Positions 32,685 to 36,349 of a stretch of DNA of 36,349 bases are shown here, piece by piece; the first letter of the stretch is position 1; each line of letters starts with the position of its first letter. The notes under the pieces are model-generated. The model saw nothing but the letters and a program-made list of their open reading frames with translations, did no database searches and had not been told where the DNA came from. A program made the position numbers and the translations under genes. Source of the stretch: Bacillota bacterium (lineage in GTDB: Bacteria; Bacillota_I; Bacilli_A; RF39; UBA660); NCBI GenBank assembly GCA_003149915.1, contig QAMK01000004.1:1-36349 (forward strand). The letters are read 5' to 3'.

Positions 32685-35600
32685 CTAGATTTTTTTAGGC
32701 ATAAAATCTATATTTGATTTTTCATTACCAGATAACAAGTTTTGCAGTTTTATATCTAAATTGGTTGTTTTTCCGTTTGCTTGAAACAAAGCGCTAGCCT
32801 CTTCTGAATTGCTCTCAGATGATTTTTTGACTTTTTTAACTAAAATTCTCTTTACTAAAGGAACTTCTAAATAGTGAGCGGCATCCAATTCTTCCTTAGA
32901 TGGTTCACTACCTCTAACTAATACAGCACAAGGATATAGTGGAACATGATTGATTTCTCGATATATAACATATTCATTTGGTACGCGATTTGTTGTTTCT
33001 AATATTTGTTTTAGTGGAGCAAAATTATGTTTTACAGAGACATCTAAATCCCCTAAATTTCCTCTTGATCCCATATCTCTATTACTCATTGAAATTAATG
33101 AATTTTGTGGAATTTTATTAAATAATAAGCAAACATGATTCATATCTAATTCATCTCTTTTGTACGGTTCTACACCTTCCCCTATTGCAGAAAGGCAAAT
33201 ATAGGTTTTTCCGATAAAGCGTGGCTTTTTAAAATCTTCTAACTTACTACCCCTTCCAAAAGCATTCATTACATGTGCTAGAAAATAACTATCATGATCA
33301 TATATTATATAAGGGACGCCCTTATATTCCGTTCGTTTGCCATCATCTAACTTACTTAATGTACAGTTCAACTCATAGCAATATATATTTTTTGAAATAT
33401 CATAAATATTTTCGACATCTTTTCTTAAATTTTTAATAAATTCAGGTTCTTCTAAAATTAATCCATTTACTCTTTCTAAAACGCCTAATAGCTCATTTAC
33501 ATCTTGCATTTTTAAAACATCTAAACAAAAATTCATTATACTATTATATTGATCCAGTTTCTCTTTCATTTCTTTAGAATTAATATTATTTTTTAATAAA
33601 TCAATTTTTGTCGGATCTATGATGCCTTTTAATTTTTTAATGTCATCATAACTTAGATTGAATAAAGAAGATATTATAGCGCTTTGTAAATACCATTTTT
33701 TATCGTCCCCAAAAGTATCTACATTCATCATTAGATAGTTATTTGATAATATTAACAATTGGTTTATACTTGCTAAATTACTACGATTATTTATTTTAAA
33801 TATTTTATTTTTTTGTTTAACATATTGACTGAAATTTTCTTTTTCTTCTTCCGTCATGCCATTAGACATCAAATCTTCTGCCAAATCTTTATGTTCTGTG
33901 TAACTTTCCAATAAAAATAGAAATTCTCTTATATCATCTGTCGTTTTAAATGTTTCATAATATTTTTTGAATTTTTGTAAAAGATTGTGTTCTATGATAT
34001 AACTAAAATCAACTTTTTTACCAGGTACTATTAAGTGCTTGATTATTTCATTGACAAAATCTATTCCAAAGGTATTTAATACTTGCTCATTTAGTACATT
34101 ATCTTTTTCATAACAAAATATTGTATTTCCTGCCAAAGATATCATTTTTTTACATTCATCTTTATAAGTTGGATTAGAAATATTTTGCAAAATTTTTTCT
34201 ACATCATCCGAAAAAAAGGGATCTGTTATTTCTGTTTGAAAAGCTTCTATTGGATTATAACCTTTTGCAAAAGCCAATGACAATAATTCTTTCGTTAAAA
34301 ATTCTCTTTTACCATTGCCAATAGTTTCTTGAATTATTGTTTTTGCAAACTTGCCATCAACATAAAATGCTCTTTCATATAATTTTTGGGAATTTAAAAT
34401 TTTTTCACTTGCATTGGCACATATAGAATAATTTAATTCATAAAATTTTTCGATAAATTCTTCAGTCAAATCGAACTCAACTAAATTTGCTACATACATT
34501 CCCAAGCTTTTCAAGACTGCCGTTACCAATTTAGGCCTTCTTAAAATATTTTTTATCATATCATTTAATTCTGAATCGTTTAGCTCAAAATCTGGCTCCA
34601 TTAAAAGTTGCAACATCTCTGATGAATTAATATAGTTCACTATTCGCTCGTTCAACAAATCATTATCATCTAAATCACATAATAATTTTAAAACTTGCTT
34701 TCTTTGCTGTAACTCTGTTTCTTCTTCAAGCATTAAATGCATTTTAACAATAACACCATTTTGGTCCATTACTTGATTATTTGAATTCGCTTTATGCAAG
34801 AATTTTAAAATTTCTTCTTCTGATATTTTTGACAAATAGCCGTACTTTAAATAATCATTAAAAGTTAACTTCAACCCATTTTCTAATGCGATTTTAAATA
34901 ATTCATCATCTTTCATATATTTTTCTTTAAATCTAATGTTATAAGGTTTATTTTTTATTAAGATCTTTAAATATTCTCTATTATCTTCCAAAACACTTGG
35001 TGATAAAGGTGATAAATCATATGGCTTATTTAAAATATCTTTTATCATTGCTTGCGTAATATTTTCCGATGAAATTATATCTATTGGATTTTCTCCTAAT
35101 TCCATAAATACATTTATAAGTTCAGTGGATAAATTCAATTTATCTAATTTATTGGTAAAGATATAATTCTTAATCTGCTTAACAATATCGCCAGGAGCAT
35201 AGCAATCATTTTCTTTTAAAATTTCTACATACTTTCTAACAAACTCAGGAGTTAATCTATTTATCATCAATAATTCACAAAATAAACTTGGTGTACATTC
35301 ACCAAAATCACTTTCAAAAAATAGAGATTCTTGATACGAATTTTTATATTTAACCATCTTATTTATAATATCAAGTATTTTATCATTATCTAACCTAGTT
35401 ATAATGTTAGTTATCTTTGACATTAACATTGGATCTTGTATATCGTCATAAATTTCTGCAAGCTTTGATATCAGATATTCTATATCTTCTTTAGATACTT
35501 TAAATTCTTCCTTTTTCATTATTTTTATTAAATACTTAAATAGTTTTATTTTTAAGGAATGATTTTGGGCTCTAACTAAATTTTTACAAGTACCTTCATC

Positions 35601-35753
35601 CATAATGTAATTATTGTTCTTTTTTATGTCTTCTGATGTTATCAGTTCTGGAATTTCAAGCATACTCTTTATAAAGTTAAATGTTTTTGTTAAATATACT
35701 TCGTCTCCTTTAATCAACAATTTTTTTCCTGATTTGATGTCCTCCAAATTCAT
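32685..35753 (-). CDS. Large (1022-residue) helical protein of unknown function
   Basis: Not recognised. Residues 1 to about 780 are almost entirely helical, Leu/Ile/Lys/Asn-rich, with irregular repeats of roughly 35-45 residues that suggest an alpha-solenoid scaffold. Residues about 785-980 look like a separate globular domain containing HDSYFLAHV (820-828), TYICLSAIGEG, SNRDMGSRG, NEYVIYREINH (926-936), YPCAVLVRG (940-948) and DAAHYLEVPLVKRI. I recall a similar order of motifs in other uncharacterised gut Bacillota proteins, but cannot name the family. The rest is a low-complexity tail. There is no signal peptide. The gene is noticeably AT-richer than the core genes and lies between two insertion sequences, suggesting recent acquisition. 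ATG at 35753 follows GAGGTAAAAT. Confidence 0.75.
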   Translation of the reverse strand: MNLEDIKSGKKLLIKGDEVYLTKTFNFIKSMLEIPELITSEDIKKNNNYIMDEGTCKNLVRAQNHSLKIKLFKYLIKIMKKEEFKVSKEDIEYLISKLAEIYDDIQDPMLMSKITNIITRLDNDKILDIINKMVKYKNSYQESLFFESDFGECTPSLFCELLMINRLTPEFVRKYVEILKENDCYAPGDIVKQIKNYIFTNKLDKLNLSTELINVFMELGENPIDIISSENITQAMIKDILNKPYDLSPLSPSVLEDNREYLKILIKNKPYNIRFKEKYMKDDELFKIALENGLKLTFNDYLKYGYLSKISEEEILKFLHKANSNNQVMDQNGVIVKMHLMLEEETELQQRKQVLKLLCDLDDNDLLNERIVNYINSSEMLQLLMEPDFELNDSELNDMIKNILRRPKLVTAVLKSLGMYVANLVEFDLTEEFIEKFYELNYSICANASEKILNSQKLYERAFYVDGKFAKTIIQETIGNGKREFLTKELLSLAFAKGYNPIEAFQTEITDPFFSDDVEKILQNISNPTYKDECKKMISLAGNTIFCYEKDNVLNEQVLNTFGIDFVNEIIKHLIVPGKKVDFSYIIEHNLLQKFKKYYETFKTTDDIREFLFLLESYTEHKDLAEDLMSNGMTEEEKENFSQYVKQKNKIFKINNRSNLASINQLLILSNNYLMMNVDTFGDDKKWYLQSAIISSLFNLSYDDIKKLKGIIDPTKIDLLKNNINSKEMKEKLDQYNSIMNFCLDVLKMQDVNELLGVLERVNGLILEEPEFIKNLRKDVENIYDISKNIYCYELNCTLSKLDDGKRTEYKGVPYIIYDHDSYFLAHVMNAFGRGSKLEDFKKPRFIGKTYICLSAIGEGVEPYKRDELDMNHVCLLFNKIPQNSLISMSNRDMGSRGNLGDLDVSVKHNFAPLKQILETTNRVPNEYVIYREINHVPLYPCAVLVRGSEPSKEELDAAHYLEVPLVKRILVKKVKKSSESNSEEASALFQANGKTTNLDIKLQNLLSGNEKSNIDFMPKKI

Positions 35754-35795
35754 ATTTTACCTCAATCTATCTACATAATATGTCTTATTATTTAT

Positions 35796-35804
35796 ATTAT
35801 ACCA
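35796..35804 (-). promoter_or_regulatory. Extended -10 promoter of the 1022-residue protein gene
   Basis: Minus strand TGGTATAAT, 42 bases before the ATG. A TTGACA lies too close (about 5 bases upstream) to serve as its -35. Confidence 0.55.
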
Positions 35805-35897
35805 ATGTCAAATTATCAATGCAATAGAACTTTATAATTTGTTTTTTATATATTTGTAATGTTACAATTGATGTGAGACTTTTCAATATAGTAAAAA

Positions 35898-35959
35898 AGC
35901 AATAAGTCTAGTAAAATGTAATTAAGACAAAACATTTACATTAGAAAGGACTTATTGCT
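35898..35959 (+). promoter_or_regulatory. Inverted repeat covering the translation start of the right-hand transposase
   Basis: AGCAATAAGTC (35898-35908) is a perfect complement of GACTTATTGCT (35949-35959), which ends right at the ATG and touches the AAAGGA ribosome binding site. In a long transcript entering from outside, the hairpin would hide the start. A transcript begun between the arms would not form it. Confidence 0.5.
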
Positions 35960-36349
35960 ATGACAAGTATATCACATTATCCACATAGTTTAAATACTAA
36001 ATATTATGCTGTTTTATTATATAGAAATGGAAATCCAATATCTTTTGTTTGCAGAAGATATAAATGTTCTAAAGCCTCTCTTATGCGCTGGAACAAAAAA
36101 TTTAATGGTACAAAAGAATCTTTAACAGATAAATCCCATAAACCTTTATCTCCTCATCCAAAAGCTCATACAAAACAAGAATTATATTGGATTAAAAATT
36201 ATATTAGAAGAAATCCAACAATCTCTCTTTGTGAACTTTATGGAAAATTAAGGACTGAAAAGGGCTATTCTAGGCATGCTTGTTCTTTATTTAGAATTGT
36301 TAGAAAACTTAAGTATAAAGTGAATACTGAACACCATTCTAAGTATATT
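35960..36349 (+). CDS. IS481/IS3-type transposase, N-terminal part (runs off the right edge)
   Basis: 130 codons, open to the window end, starting with ATG at 35960 after AAAGGA. It has helix-turn-helix motifs (NPISFVCRRYKCSKASLMRW) followed by SLTDKSHKPLSPHPKAHT, a linker typical of IS481/IS150-like DDE transposases, and a second helix-turn-helix-like region. The catalytic domain is outside the window. The element's left end is probably between about 35860 and 35900. Confidence 0.8.
   Translation, partial: MTSISHYPHSLNTKYYAVLLYRNGNPISFVCRRYKCSKASLMRWNKKFNGTKESLTDKSHKPLSPHPKAHTKQELYWIKNYIRRNPTISLCELYGKLRTEKGYSRHACSLFRIVRKLKYKVNTEHHSKYI

Noticed and set aside
35754..35960. Small gene or RNA between the 1022-residue protein gene and the right-hand transposase
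   Set aside because: Only a promoter and the transposase hairpin are visible; no open frame with a ribosome binding site.
1..36349. Use of the Mollicutes genetic code (UGA as tryptophan)
   Set aside because: galE ends with TGA exactly at a coupled gene overlap, and core proteins have normal length with TGA read as stop.

Overview
The window looks like a chromosome segment of a low-GC Bacillota, probably an uncultured gut Bacilli-type organism. The evidence is AT-rich DNA, GGAGG-type ribosome binding sites, a T-box in front of tyrS, a SpoIIIE/FtsK-FtsZ-FtsA-DivIB-MurB-MurG cluster, and a paired YmfF/YmfH M16 protease set. TGA is used as a stop (for example galE), so the Mollicutes code does not apply. 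Almost every gene is on the minus strand.

Region by region. 1-3080 is an accessory edge: the start of an IS30-family transposase, a PfkB kinase fused to a sugar-isomerase (SIS) module, and a short WYL regulator. 3081-4900 holds tyrS with its T-box leader, bracketed by two copies of the same gene end plus terminator. 4901-8719 is a purine nucleoside phosphorylase and two M16 proteins, followed by a small membrane-anchored protein. 8760-11065 is a divergent pair: a short-chain dehydrogenase (minus) and an M3-like zinc peptidase (plus). 11068-20042 is the division and wall cluster. In transcription order it runs murG, murB, divIB and a polytopic GT-C-like protein, then ftsA-ftsZ with their own promoter, then ftsK with its own promoter. 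20091-24272 carries a nucleotidase-like HAD domain fused to an RlmI-type rRNA methyltransferase, galE, a glycerophosphodiesterase, and an orphan Hpt protein. 24294-30506 holds a WG-repeat protein and a surface-glycan operon (CapA, a UDP-galactopyranose-mutase-like flavoprotein, a GT-C protein). 30563-36349 is a second accessory edge: an intact IS3 element, a lipoprotein gene whose start codon reads ACG, a 1022-residue uncharacterised protein, and the beginning of another transposase.

Functionally, the middle of the window supports peptidoglycan precursor lipid II synthesis, Z-ring assembly and chromosome pumping at the septum, with surface glycan genes nearby (GalE could supply UDP-galactose). 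Promoters are strikingly uniform: most are extended -10 elements of the form TGNTATAAT with poor -35 boxes. Several terminators overlap stop codons. The two IS-bordered ends hold the least understood genes. No rRNA, tRNA or CRISPR array was seen.
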